The notes under the pieces were generated by a model. It made no database searches. It was not told the origin of the DNA and was given only the letters and a program-made list of their open reading frames with translations. The position numbers and the translations under genes were made by a program. DNA of 64,000 nucleotides from Kingdonia uniflora (Eukaryota; Streptophyta; Magnoliopsida; Ranunculales; Circaeasteraceae), in NCBI GenBank assembly GCA_014058105.1, contig JACGCM010000018.1, positions 620,001 to 684,000 of the forward strand, written 5' to 3'. Shown here piece after piece: positions 24,919 to 36,011 of the stretch (positions within the stretch are counted from its first letter, which is position 1; each line of letters begins with the position of its first letter).

Positions 24919-25636
24919 TGTAGTAGCCTACACATAGCCTTTGACAGTCAGTCGAAGCCTACTTCACAGCCTACTCAAATCTATCGAAGCCCACTCAATC
25001 TCTAAAACAGACTCCACAGAGATCCCCAGAAGATGAAGCTTCGACATCAGGAAAAGCTTCGAAAACAGATTAACGGGCCACAACAGAAACCCTTCGACCT
25101 CAGTAACACAAGGTCGAAGCAAAATAAGACAGACAATCACCTCATAAGGTCAGATGGCGCATTGATTGGCCTGTGCAGCTACAGTGATAGGTCCAACCAC
25201 CGCGCCTTTCAGAGACATTATCAATAAATATTGCAGTGATAGTATCGACCTGACCGACGCCCATAACTTGCCAGGATTTCTTGACAGCAATCATGTAAAC
25301 CTGACCCACCCTTGGTGACTTAGCTCCCTATATCTCTATAAATAGAGGATAAGGGAAACCAAGGAGGGGTTAGAAAAATCTTCTCCGACCTTTTGTATTT
25401 TACCTTCGACCACCCAGATACTCTGTACACGAACCCTGTTATTTACTCTTCAGTAATACTTTCTGTCTTAAAAAATTCTCATCAGAGATCGTAGAGAGTC
25501 ACATTCGGGCCTCTATACAAGTATTTGTCTATAGTTAGATCTTACTTCAAGTCATTTGCTTGCCTCCTTTGATTGAGGATCGATTCTATGTTGCAAGAAC
25601 CAACTTCACATCCGAGCAAAGTTAGGTCCCTATAGA
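24919..25636 (+). repeat. 3' LTR of element A (718 bp)
   Basis: Begins TGTAGTAGCC after the polypurine tract and ends ctataga, corresponding to ctataca of the 5' copy. The part from 25260 aligns nearly continuously with 12753-13125, with scattered changes. It contains the TATA region tctataaatagagg at 25339. Confidence 0.85.
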
Positions 25637-25915
25637 GGGAAATAATGGCTGCCATCGCCAACTTTGTGGAAGGGGTAAATAGACTTGAGCTTGAAATGGA
25701 TACCTTACATGATTACGTGGTACTCAGACGCTGTATCTGCAATGTTGATATAGACCGAGGGAATTGCCTGAATGCCATAAAACCATGCTAGGATCCTGAC
25801 CTTTGGAACTGGTTTGGCAAGGAAGGAATATTGTATCTGCTAGAGCTCTAAAATTCTTGGCTGTACGGCCTCCCACGTAGGGGAAAGCGTAGTTGACCTC
25901 CCGAAAGAAAAACTT
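25637..25915 (+). pseudogene. antisense gene of Tat element B, C-terminal part
   Basis: Resumes directly after element A. In one frame it reads NFVEGVNRLELEMDTLHDY, VVLRR, NVDIDRGNCLNAIK, DPDLWNWFGKEG, with stops. The helical character continues the coiled-coil exons that end at 12752. Assignment to the same gene rests on position, strand and composition rather than on overlap with another copy in this window. Confidence 0.5.
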
Positions 25916-25970
25916 GTAAAAGTGATATATGCATTCTTTAGGTGGACATGTAGAGAGATAAAAACTAGTT

Positions 25971-26165
25971 TTACCTTTACTTTATCTTGTGTCTGATAGA
26001 TAGTAGAGATCATTGATTAAAAACTAGTATTACCTTTATTTTAATCGTTGATATATGTATAGATGGGCGATTGAAACCTAGTATTACTTTTGCTTTATTC
26101 TTTGCATAGATGGGTTAATTTAAAGCTAGTATTACCTTTACTTTAATCTTTGAGATTTAGTAGAT
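25971..26165 (-). repeat. degenerate tandem repeat, ~50 bp unit, 4 copies, in 3' region of element B
   Basis: The motif aaactagtattacctttactttaatc (shown in variants) starts near 25971, 26021, 26074 and 26122. Located between integrase and the antisense gene, the same place as the 193-bp array of element A, but unrelated in sequence. Confidence 0.75.
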
Positions 26166-26284
26166 TCTACACGTATGTAGAGAGTAATGTGGGAAAAACC
26201 TTGAAAATTTTCCTTTAGTAGAAAATAATGTATAATGTCGGAGATCGAAATCTTACTTTTGGAATCTAAAAAATGAGAATAGAG

Positions 26285-29200
26285 TAATCTGTAAAGAGAA
26301 CTAGGGATTTAGCGATAATATTATTTTAATCTCCTAGTGTTCCAGGGATTTGGTATAAGGAAGGACCTTCCCAATTTTCTGTAAGCTTCCCTGCATGCAA
26401 CTCTTTTATGCTCTATGGGATTTCTCTGAGGACGAAATCATCGATTTGGAACTCATGGCTTCGGACTATTATGTTGTACAAGCTGGCCAACATGATATGA
26501 TATCGACCTAGGCTGACAATAGCTCGAGCTCAGGTCTCATTAATCCAGTTCATATTGCAGGCCAATTCGAACACATTTTCTTCGTCTCTTAGCTCGTGAC
26601 CTTTAATAAAATGGTGGTATTCTGTTCGAATGATGGCTTCAGTGCCGCATGCCAGAAGGAAAGGGGAATAACTAGTTGATTTTCATGGTGTAGTACGATA
26701 TGCCCATAAGATGTGAGGAAACTCCCATATCTAATTTCCTTTCATCTGCGATTGATGTCGTTTCTTGAGTCCATCCACTATTACTTTGTTGGTGATTTTG
26801 GCCTGTCCATTTCCTTGCGGGTAGTATGGATTGGATGGGGAATGAATGATGTTGTGTTTGTTGTAGAAGGCCATAACCTTTTCTCTAATGAACTGCGGCC
26901 TGTTATTATTTCGAATCAGGTAGAGGCATCTGAACTATGTAATAATGTATTCGGAGATAAAAGAGATAACCTCTTCTTCTCTTGTTTAACTTAGAGGAAC
27001 TGCTTCCACCCATTTTGAAAAGTAATCTATCGCCACAAGTAAGAAATGTCGGTTACCTGGCGTATTGGGAAATTTTCTCACAAGATCTATCGCCCATAGC
27101 TGGAAGGGTCAGAATACCTTGCTTGCATTGAGTTCAAGTGCAGGAGCTCGTATATTGTGCTTAAGTCATTGACATGTGTCGCATCTTCATGAGTAGTCTT
27201 CCGCTTGCTTGCGCACTCCCGGCCATAATACTCCTTGTGTAATTGCTCTATTTATAAGTGGCTGACCTGCGGTGTGGGAGCCAAAAGTTCCTTCATGTAA
27301 TTCTTTGAGCATTCCACCGGCTTTATTCTTAGTGAGGCACTTAAGATAAGGCCTTGTCACTGATCGGCAATATAAATAGCTTTTCTAAACTTTATAACGC
27401 TTGAATTTTTGTTCAACTGTCGGTGTTATTATGTATTTGTTAGAAAGGGCCAGTCATATTTGGTCTTCAGGCTGAGGTAGGCGATAAAAGGTTTTCTCCA
27501 ATTGTCGCCTTCCTCGTCATCACCCCAAGTGTTGATCATGCAAATAGAGTAAAGATCAATGCTGGGGGTGGACATTACTTCGATCTGTAGATATCGTGCT
27601 TCTATACCCAAGACCCCGGCCAAGTAAGCCAAGGAATCGGCATGTCTATTCTCACCTCGTGGTAAATAGCTTAGAGTAGCTTTCGCGAATCTGCTTATCC
27701 TATCAGCAGCGAGGGCCTCATAGTCGACCATCTTTCCATTCTTCATGTACTATTCAAGGTAATGGTCGATGATTAACAAAGAATATGTATAGAATGATAG
27801 CTCGGGAACGCCATGCTCGAGCGCCAAATTGAGCCAATGGATTAAAATTCGCATTCTATAACATTATTTGAAGCTTCAAAATCCAAGCATATTGATTTAT
27901 TGATTATGTCGTTTGATGGAGTAATCAGTACGATTCCAATCCCCAACCCAGAGGGTCCTGCTGACCCATCTGTAAGAAGTCTTCATCCTTTCCTTGTAAT
28001 CCATTATGCTCGCTCGTGAAATGGCTTTGGAGGTGGATCTTCTGTAATCTCATATGTTAGGTTAGGGTCGTACTCCTCCTAATATGAATCATCCACAGGA
28101 AAATCTACTAGAAAATTGTCAACGGCCTGTCCATTTTCTGAATGATGTTGTACGAACTTGATATCATGTTATCCCAAACTGACAGAGCATTGTTGCACTT
28201 ATCGTGATTTTTCTTTTTTAGACAACTTCTCAGAGTGGATTGTTCGTCATAACCTTAACGGAGTGAGATTGGAAGTAGTGCTTGAGCTTCTGTAAAGTGT
28301 AAACGAGAGTTAGAAGGAGTCGCTCAATCTTAAAATATCTTGTTTCTGCTGAAGTGAGGGCCTTGTTGATGAAATAGACTAGTTTTTTCACCTTTCCATC
28401 AAGTCGAATGAGGAATTAACTGATAGAATTTTCTGTAACTACGAGGTAGATGATCAGTTCCTTATTATCTACCGGGGTCCTCATGATGGGAGTCTTCCCT
28501 AAATAGGTTTTGAGTTCCTGAAATGCTGCCTCGCATTCTTCTGTCCACCAGATCTCTTGGTCAGCCTCGGGGAATTAAGAATAGCTGCCAACATCAATCT
28601 GAAGACTTAGATGCGAATCGATTGATAACAATAATCTTTCCTACGATTTTTTGTATGTCCTACTTATTTTTTGGAGAGGGCATGTTGAGGTGAGCTTGAA
28701 TTTTATCTAGGTCAGCTACAATCCCCTTTTGGCTGATGAGATGGTTGAGAAACTTACCTTGCTACACTTTGAATTAATATTTATCAGGTTTGAGTCATAT
28801 TCGGTATGAGCGTAGAATATGGAAGACCGTAGAGAGATCGGTGATATGGTCTTGTGCTGTAAGCTTTTGCAGAGTAAATCATCGATGTACACTTTAATGA
28901 TTTTTCCCAAGTGTACTTTGAACATTGTCGTCATTAATCTTTGATAAGTTATGCCTGGGTTCTTTAGTCCGAAAGGTATGACTCTATAATAGTAGAGTCC
29001 TCTTTCAATGATGAAAGTGGTATTTTCCTGATCATAGTCGAAGAGAGGAATTTGATTGTATCCAGAACCAGTATCCATCATAGATAAAAGCTCGTGTCCT
29101 ACCGTTGATTCTAGAATTTGATGAATGATTGGAAGAGGAAAACTTTCTTTTGGAGTGTATTTGTTTATATTTGTGAAATCCGCACAAACTCGGACTTTCC

Positions 29201-30935
29201 CATTCTTCCTTTGAACTGCGACTATATTAGAGATCCAATCTGGGTACTTAGCTTCGCGAATGAATCCGACATTGATCAGTTTATCGATTTTATTGTTAAT
29301 GTCATCTCAAAGACAAGGTAATATTTTTCTCTGTTTCTGTTTGATTGTCGTAGCATTGTTGATGCTCAATCTGTGATAGGCCTTGTCTGGGTCTGGTCCG
29401 GGCATTTTTTCGAAAGTCTAAGCAAAGATGTATTTGCTTATTCGAAACAAGTAAACGAGGGCCTCCTTTTCGTGCCAGACCAGCTTGGTACTAATATATG
29501 TACATCTTCTAGGTCCATCAATGTCTATTTACTTTATAATTTTTTTTGCTGATGACTGATCATCGATGTGACTAGCTTTAAGTAATTGCTATGCAGCAAA
29601 TCTGTCAAATGTGTCGAGAATGGCAGAGATGGTTTTTTCGTAAGCTTGGGAGAGCTTTTGACTGCCTTTAATTTCATAAATTCTACAGTTGCGCTTAAAG
29701 CGAAGTTCTTGATGATTCGTTGAAGCGATTGCTTGCATGTTGTGAATCCAACAGTGGCCCATAATTCCTAGGTAATGAGATTTAACGTTGATTATGTTGA
29801 ATATGACATCGATTGTAGCTGGCTAAGTAGTAATTTGTAGGATAATCTTTCCTAAATATTCTTCCTTAGAGCCATTGCCGCCGCTGATATCGATGTCGCT
29901 TAAAATAACTTGATCGGCCAATCCCATTTGTTTAATCGTGCTTTGGAAAAGAATTTCGATACCGATACCAGTATCAATTATTATGGTATGCATTAAAAAG
30001 TTCTTCATTTTCAGCTTGATAACCAGAGTATCATGATGAGGAAACTTGACGTGAGTGATATCGCAATCCTCAAAAGAAATCCCAAGTCCAAAATTGCTAG
30101 ATTCGGGAAGGAGCCTAGCCTCTTTATCTTGAACGGTGAGATCGCAACACTCTGATAATCTTCATCGCTTGAATATGGAAGAGTTTTTAATCGGATGGAT
30201 CTCGATTATGTTACTGTTGTAAATATTGTATAAGTATTTTTCTTCGGCTTGAATTTTGACCTAGACTATTTTGACCTGCGTCTTGTTACTGACATTCTTG
30301 CATTCTTCTAGATCGATAATGAACTCGTGCATTCCTCCGTCTTTGAACATATATTCCAGTAACCTCTGTAAAGCATAGCAGTTGTTAGTTTCATGATGAT
30401 TTACTTTATAATGTATACAAAATGGCTTGCCTTCAATCCGTTCCTGTGGTTGAGATACACGGTAGAATTTATCACTTGCTAGCACGGGAAAATTGAGGAG
30501 ATCCAAATATTGATCCTGGGGTGGACCGACTTGGGTAATAAATTGTCTTTCTGTGATTTGCCTGTGTTTTCCTTAGAACGCTTTTGATCACCCTGGTTCT
30601 TCTTTGGTATACTATTGCGTTCTGTATGATAACCTTTTCTGGCTATGATGGATTTAGTAGATTTATGCCTTTCGGTCAGCATCCTTTCCAGGTCGACATA
30701 CCCATTGATCTTGGTAATCATGTCTTCCATGGTCGTGGGTTTGTTTAAGAAGAGATGCTCATTTTCTTTATAATTGAGTTGTAGTGCATTTGTAAAAGTA
30801 GTAAAAGCCTTTTTCTGATCAAGATTATAAACTTTTCGTGTGAGCTCCTGAAACTTCTTTGCAAAGATCTCGAGCTTCTCTCCTTGTGACTATTTGAGAC
30901 TAATAAGAGAATATAAATTCTACTATCACTAAACC
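26285..30935 (-). pseudogene. gag(partial)-protease-RT-RNase H-aRNase H-integrase of Tat element B
   Basis: Read right to left. Gag: EKLEIFAKKFQELTRK and MEDMITKINGYVDLERML at 30930-30650, and a CALQ..LEYMF region at 30400-30261. Protease: TIIIDTGIGIEILFQS at 30000-29940 (Asp-Thr-Gly kept). RT: GSGYNQIPL, IPFGLKN and catalytic VYIDDLL at about 28890 (intact box). RNase H: VYFINKALTSAETRY and KLKHYFQSH at 28380-28240. Archaeal-type RNase H end: YLPRGENRHADSLAYLAG at 27680-27610. Integrase C-terminus: FQIDDFVLREI and GKLTENWEGPSLYQI at 26450-26310. Frameshifts and stops are frequent. The gag and protease are close to those at 50.4-52.4 kb. Confidence 0.75.
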
Positions 30936-31228
30936 TTAATTTGAACTTTTAATTCCATTGACTATTAAGTACATATATTTTCTTAAATACCATCCATCTT
31001 CTTATCAACCTCCGAGAGGCTTAAAATTCTTAGGAAGAAACAAACAAAAGAAAATTATTACATACTTTAACCTATGATGAGAAAATTATCATCCCCAAAA
31101 AGCAGACCTTTGTTCATCTACATATGGCAAGAAAGAGTTGTGGGCAGTGGCCATGTGTAAATATGTCTGCCTGCATATTTTGAAATGAATCTAGGAGGCA
31201 AAAAATATAGCTACAATATATTGCATAC
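30936..31228. other. non-coding sequence between Tat gag break and hydrolase exon
   Basis: No coding similarity. On the - strand it follows a splice donor of the hydrolase fragment, so it may be former intron. The junction with Tat gag is near 30935. Confidence 0.4.
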
Positions 31229-31736
31229 CTGTGAGGGATGGACTCAAGGATGCCCCGAACCGCCTTCCTTCCATGGAATATCCCATCACATACAATTTTG
31301 ATCGTAATTCCATTTGATCAGCAAGCTCTTCAACATCCAATGCAATACTCTTGACAGTGCATTTTGGATTAGGATCACTCTTTCCATACCCAGCTCAATC
31401 AAATTCATATCAAAATCATATGTTAAAGAAGTCAACACTAAGTGCAATTACTCAACTTAAGGTAACATTAAAAAGGCTCTTTATTATAATAGCATTTTGC
31501 TAATAAAGGAAATCAATTGTACATGCAAACTCAATCTATAAGGAAATAACTGTTGAAACCCCATTAACCCATTAATAAAAAACTACTATAAAAAGAACCC
31601 ATTACACATTAAACCAATTTTAACAAAAAAAGAGATGAATTTTACCTTAAGGAGGTCCAAATAAGGTGTTTTTCTTTGATTTTCTTGTATGAGCCCTTGC
31701 TGAAACAGTTGAAATCTTCTTATTAACTACTGCCAT
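31229..31736 (-). pseudogene. fragment of a plant alpha/beta-hydrolase gene (two exons, core missing)
   Basis: First exon 31736-31646 starts MAVVNKKISTVSARAHTRKS and ends at a GT donor (ttaaG|GTAAAA). The second recognisable exon, about 31402-31229, reads FD-stop-AGYGKSDPNP, TVKSIALDVEELADQME, then the nucleophile elbow VMGYSMEG (G-x-S-x-G pattern) and, after a 1-nt shift, RGILESIPHR ended by a GT donor (ACAG|GTATGC). These match a plant alpha/beta-hydrolase family I know with an N-terminal membrane segment; that segment and the first half of the catalytic domain are absent. Stop from CGA->TGA. Introns are present, so it was copied or left as DNA, not via mRNA. Dead. Confidence 0.7.
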
Positions 31737-32399
31737 TATCTCAACTCAACCTCTTATAAAACTCCTAGATGAACAAAATACCCAAATGTCTTCAATTAAA
31801 GCTTTTCTACTATTGAAGGTTCTTAGTAGAGACTACAATTTGAAGTAGCCTTTAAGTGCAGCAGATCAAGCTTCCAATTCTTGCATGACCCCATATCTCA
31901 CACTTTTATTAAAAACTGAGGTTTGAACCTTCTGATCAAACAACCAAAGCAGATATAGTAGGTTCAAAAGAAACAATTGGTTGAAAAATTAAAATTAGGG
32001 TTAAAAATCATAATTTGAGGATTTTGGGTTTTGAAGATCAGAACATCAATCCCCAAATTGTTTGTACAACACTAGAATTTCAGTAATTAAACTTAAAAAA
32101 TACTTACCAATTGTTTGAACTTTAGGTTTTTACAGAGAGAGATGATTTGTTCATCACATTGATGTTGAGAGATGGGTATTGATGATTTCAGATTGAAATT
32201 AAGTTTGCTGCTGTTGTTTTTTGTTTGAGATTGAGGAGTAGATCGAGGAGATTGAGGTTTCTCGTTCGGGGAGGAGCTGTGGATGGAGAAAAATTTGATT
32301 TTGTTTTGGATTGGGGTTTCTCGTTTGGGGAAGAGCTGTGGGTGGAGAATAATTTGATTTTGTTTTGGTATTTATTGATAAATGGTGAGAGAAATTTGG
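31737..32399. other. upstream region of the hydrolase fragment
   Basis: AT-rich, 5'-UTR-like sequence of the - strand hydrolase fragment, including a degenerate direct repeat at 32250-32370 (ggtttctcgttcggggaggagctgtgg and ggtttctcgtttggggaagagctgtgg). No protein recognised. Confidence 0.4.
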
Positions 32400-32605
32400 G
32401 GCAAAAATATACACTCAGACTCAGATCTCCCACTCAGCTGGCTTAATGGATCTGAGTTTGTGTATGAGTTTGTAGACATTTTATCCGAGTCTAAGTCTGA
32501 CTCGGTAGAAAATCAAACACCACTACCTCTCTTGAGTCAGTCGAAATCACTGACTTCACTCAGACTTAGAGGACTGAGTCTGACTTAGTGAATAAACAAA
32601 CGCCA
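32400..32605. repeat. possible terminal segment of a DNA transposon or MITE
   Basis: Rich in short inverted motifs tcagactcag / ctgagtctga and ends aaacaaacgccacct at 32605, exactly where the LINE sequence resumes. The inward reading ggtggcgtttgttt resembles ends of hAT- or Harbinger-like plant elements. A matching opposite terminus was not found, so the assignment is weak. Confidence 0.3.
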
Positions 32606-32923
32606 CCTTGGTTTATTGTACCTAAAATACACCAGCTAAGCCTACTCAATCTTGCTGTTAACATTTTAAAGTTGGTTGTAGGTACTTTTCAGGCTATACT
32701 CCCCTTTCTCAATTAGAGTCCAAACCATTTCATCAATTTGTTCTCTGCGTCTTTATTGAATTCGAGTAAATCCTCAAATAATTCAGCTAAATTGTAGACT
32801 GCTCTCACATATATGATCTAAGCTCCATTGCTTATCATGTTGTTGATACTAGCAGATAAACACAAGTCTGAATCATACTTAAACTGGTATTGGAACTCAT
32901 CTCTAATTAGGATGCTTAGTGAA
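32606..32923 (-). pseudogene. LINE piece 5 (C-terminal region)
   Basis: On the - strand: SILIRDEFQYQF, SASINNMISNGAW, then KGEYSLKSTYNQL, the typical region after the RT domain of plant L1-type ORF2 (G-x-Y/F-S-x-K-S-x-Y). Removing the copia element to its right makes DPWHP and LSILIRDE join in frame. Ends at the putative transposon end at 32605; the zinc-knuckle C-terminus and poly(A) are not seen. Confidence 0.65.
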
Positions 32924-32924
32924 C

Positions 32925-33724
32925 TGGTCTTAAAACCGAACGGAATACATCCCCCACCGACGTTTTGCTTTATCCAATTAAAATGGCATACAATCACATA
33001 GAAATAAGAGTTAAACTAAGCACACACAATGCAAATATTTACCGTGGTTCACCCCGAAGAACTACATCCACACCCACCGAGCCAATTAATCCACTATGTA
33101 TCCAAATAACCCTTACATGCTCTCAAGAGATCTCATAGCTCATGAGATCTCTAATCTAATAAAACACTTACATAGACTTTCAAGGTATACAAGAGATCAT
33201 ATGAACTGTCAAAAAATTTGAAGTTACCACAAACTCAGCAGAAACTGCTACGACTCATCTTGAACGAGGCTTCTACGCGAAACCATTGTCTTCAAACTAT
33301 CATTCCTTTTCCCCATCGTTGATTACCGTCTCCTTGAACCATCTCCACCCTCTTTCCTTTGATTTATATCTTATCTTAGCATCGGAGAGGCCCTTCCCCT
33401 TTCTTCATCAAACCCCCAAGAAAACTCTTAAACATGTACAACCTTGCAAAGACCCCTCTCTCTACAAAGCTTTTCCATGGAGGCTACATCTCTACTAGGC
33501 TAGGGTTAGATCTCTCTAGACCCCTTTGGTCTCCATCAAATTACATATTGTGAGGTATTTTCAATTGCTAAAAATAAGTTACTCTCGATCCCTATTTGAG
33601 CAGGATTCTTATTCCAATAGACTTAAGTCTGAGTCTTCTGTTTGAGCAGGAAATATCTTATTAGAACAGAACCCGAAAATATGATTCATATTTTTTTCTA
33701 CCTTGTGAGCCGCAAAACCTAACA
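32925..33724 (-). repeat. 3' LTR of the small copia element (left copy)
   Basis: Shares gaatacatcccccaccgacg, caaaccattgtcttca-like, and gagccgcaaaacctaaca with 34676-35515. Right end is aaca, i.e. TGTTAGG on the coding strand. Confidence 0.75.
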
Positions 33725-34675
33725 ATCTTCACCATGGCAAAAAGCATTAATTCATGTCTTCAATGATCATCCATAACACATACAAACCCATCTACAAACC
33801 GTCGAACTTGTCTGCTTCGATCTCGCAAACCACAATCAAACTTCATATCCAAAATAAGGTACCAACTATCAAAATTGATAGTCCAATGAGTTCATTATCA
33901 CGAACTCCATTCATATCGTCCCGAATATATCTATACACCCCGAACCGGTGGTTGTAGAAGCAACACCATATCTCTAGACCAAGATGCTGTGTCAAACATT
34001 TTTCTGTCAAAAAGCAATGAACCGCTTCTTTTAGTGATATCCAACGATAATAATATTCTTCACCAAACACTCATGAGCAAACCTCAACCCTTGTGTGTAA
34101 ATTACCATCCAAAGCCATCAATTATGACGTACAACTCAACTCAACGAGTATGTTGCAAACTTTATGCAAATTTGATCTTGAAAGGAAAATAAAATCAAAT
34201 ATTGCACACTCGGCCATGTTGAATAATCACGCAAAAAATAACTATTCCAGTTTGCCTATACCGTCGGAGCCCAATTGCCTGTCTACAGCCTTTGTATCCA
34301 TCATACCTTTTACAATTATAATCCGTGGCCATGTGATAAAATTATGATCACATCCAAGTATAACTTTTGGCATCGAAAACTCACCAAATCTAGCCTAATT
34401 TAAGATGTACCTTTTTTGAAGCCACTGCTAAAATTGCTCCACCTCGAATAAGACATCATGCTCAAGACCCTTTTCTGCAATAACAACATGTCGCCATCTT
34501 TATGTACAAATTCCTTTCATCTAATTTATTCAGCTCAAACTTTACCGCTTGGGAAAATCATGTAGCCAACAAACCAAAGCTAAAACCCTTAGAAACTTAA
34601 CAATCACACTAAACCATCGAACCACCATAACTCCCCAAGAAACTCTCAAAGTCGTAGCCTCTTTCTGATACCACT
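33725..34675 (-). other. internal region of the small copia element
   Basis: 951 bp between the LTRs, with PBS at 34661-34673. Short ORFs exist on both strands but none matches copia gag, integrase or RT motifs I could find. Confidence 0.5.
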
Positions 34676-35515
34676 TGTTAGGGGGAACCGAGTGGAATAC
34701 ATCCCCCAATGACGTTTCGCTTTATCCAGTTAAGCATAGTATAAAATTACACAGAAAAAAAAGCTAAACCAAGCACACACAATAGAAATATTTACTGTGG
34801 TTCAGCCTGAAGGACTACATCTACACCCACCAAGCCAATGAATCTACTATATATCCAAATAACCATTACAACCTCACAACAAAACTCACATAGACTTTCA
34901 AGGTATATAAAAAATTATAAGAACTGTAAAAAAATATGAAGTTACCTCAACCTCACCAGAAACTAGTACGACTCATCTCAAACGATGCTTTTATGCAAAA
35001 CCATCATCTGTGAATTATAATTGCTTTTCCCCATTATTGATTACCTTCTCCTTGATCCATTTCTATTATCTTCCCTTCGATTCACATCTTAGCTTAGCAT
35101 TGGAGAGGGTCTTCCTCTCTCTTCATCGAACTCCCAAGAGAACTCTCAAACTTGTACCACCTTACAAAGATCCCTTTATCTACAAAGCTTAGCTATGGAG
35201 GCTAAATTTATAATAGGCTAGGGTTAAATCTTTCTAGACCCCTTTGGTATATTTTATATCATAATAAACCTAAAATACAAGACCCCATCAAATTATGTAT
35301 TACGGGGCATTTTCAACAATTAAAAATAAGTTACTCCCAAACTATATTCGAACAAGATATGTTCCTGTTTGATTAGACTCAAGTCTGAGTCTTCTGTCCA
35401 AACAAGATATGTTCCTGTTTAAATACACTCAAGCTTGAGTCTTTTGTTCGAACTAGAACCTAGAAAAAAAATCTTTTCTTTTATTTTTCTATCTTTTGAG
35501 CCTTAGAACCTAATA
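34676..35515 (-). repeat. 5' LTR of the small copia element (right copy)
   Basis: Starts TGTTAGGGGGAACC on + and ends ctaata (CA mutated to TA). Internal pieces gtttcgctttatccagttaa and aactctcaaacttgtacc match the left copy. Confidence 0.75.
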
Positions 35516-35554
35516 GTGGGTGCCAAGGATCAGTCAAGAAAAATGTATTTCTCA
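35516..35554 (-). pseudogene. LINE piece 4 (39 bp)
   Basis: On the - strand reads gat cct tgg cac ccac, the conserved Asp-Pro-Trp-His-Pro stretch after the LINE RT domain. It joins piece 3 (GGGGATGAGA) on one side and piece 5 on the other once the insertions are removed. Confidence 0.6.
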
Positions 35555-36011
35555 TGTATGGGCCTGTTTCAAATCTTGAGCTCAAGCCCAAGCTTCGACC
35601 ATCATAAATTTACTCGACCTCGTTAACATACGATAACATGACACATTTATGGTACATTAGGAGGCAGTTTGAAAGAAGAAATATCACTCATGCTGTTATA
35701 CAACCATTGCAAAGATGGCTTATAACTATTTTTGTAACGTCCATCATTAAATGGAAATAGTGGTCAATAAACAGTCATAATATGTGACCTATAAAAAAGA
35801 GTAGAGAAGAACAGATAAGGGATAGATTGTATCTATCTAGAAGTTCTAAGTAACGTTACCTAGAATACTCGCTATAATAAGTAGTCACTCAATCAATAAC
35901 ATAATTGTTTCTAAATCCCCAAGAAGGGTTGTGGGTTTTACCTATTCAAAGGTTTCTATGTTATTTCTCGCGTAATAGTGGCTATTTGTTATTACTAATG
36001 TTCTGTTTATC
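35555..36011 (+). repeat. 5' LTR of element E, first piece
   Basis: Starts TGTATGGGCC (TGTAAGAGCC in the 3' copy); shared blocks catttatggtacatta and gtagtcactcaat. Interrupted at 36011 by a solo LTR. Confidence 0.85.

Larger units (their letters stand above)
12753..25636 (+). mobile_element. Tat-lineage Ty3/gypsy element A, nearly complete (12.9 kb), nested in element B
   Basis: Two direct LTR copies (12753-13125, 5'-truncated; 24919-25636, complete) flank a decayed PBS, gag, protease, RT, RNase H, a second archaeal-type RNase H, integrase, a tandem-repeat 3' region and an antisense gene set. The second RNase H after the first, the pol-LTR spacer and antisense ORFs are hallmarks of the Tat lineage. 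It interrupts the antisense gene of element B between its coiled-coil and C-terminal parts. Sequence after the right LTR (gggaa) is not visible as a left duplicate because the left LTR has lost its first part. Confidence 0.8.
25637..30935 (-). mobile_element. Tat element B, right half (gag-pol portion)
   Basis: Gag-pol read on the - strand, with the antisense gene end and tandem repeats at its 3' side. The gag is cut at about 30935, so 5' LTR, PBS and the start of gag are missing, replaced by a host-gene-containing segment. Confidence 0.7.
32924..35515 (-). mobile_element. small Ty1/copia-type LTR element, probably non-autonomous
   Basis: Direct LTRs 32925-33724 and 34676-35515 surround only 0.95 kb. 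On the - strand a PBS TGGTATCAGAAAG (initiator Met tRNA type) lies 2 nt inside the right LTR, and ggtgaagat, a copia-like polypurine tract, precedes the left LTR. The flanks gtgaa (left) and gtggg (right) are probably a target-site duplication with two transitions. The internal region has no recognisable gag or pol, so it would depend on another element. Confidence 0.75.
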
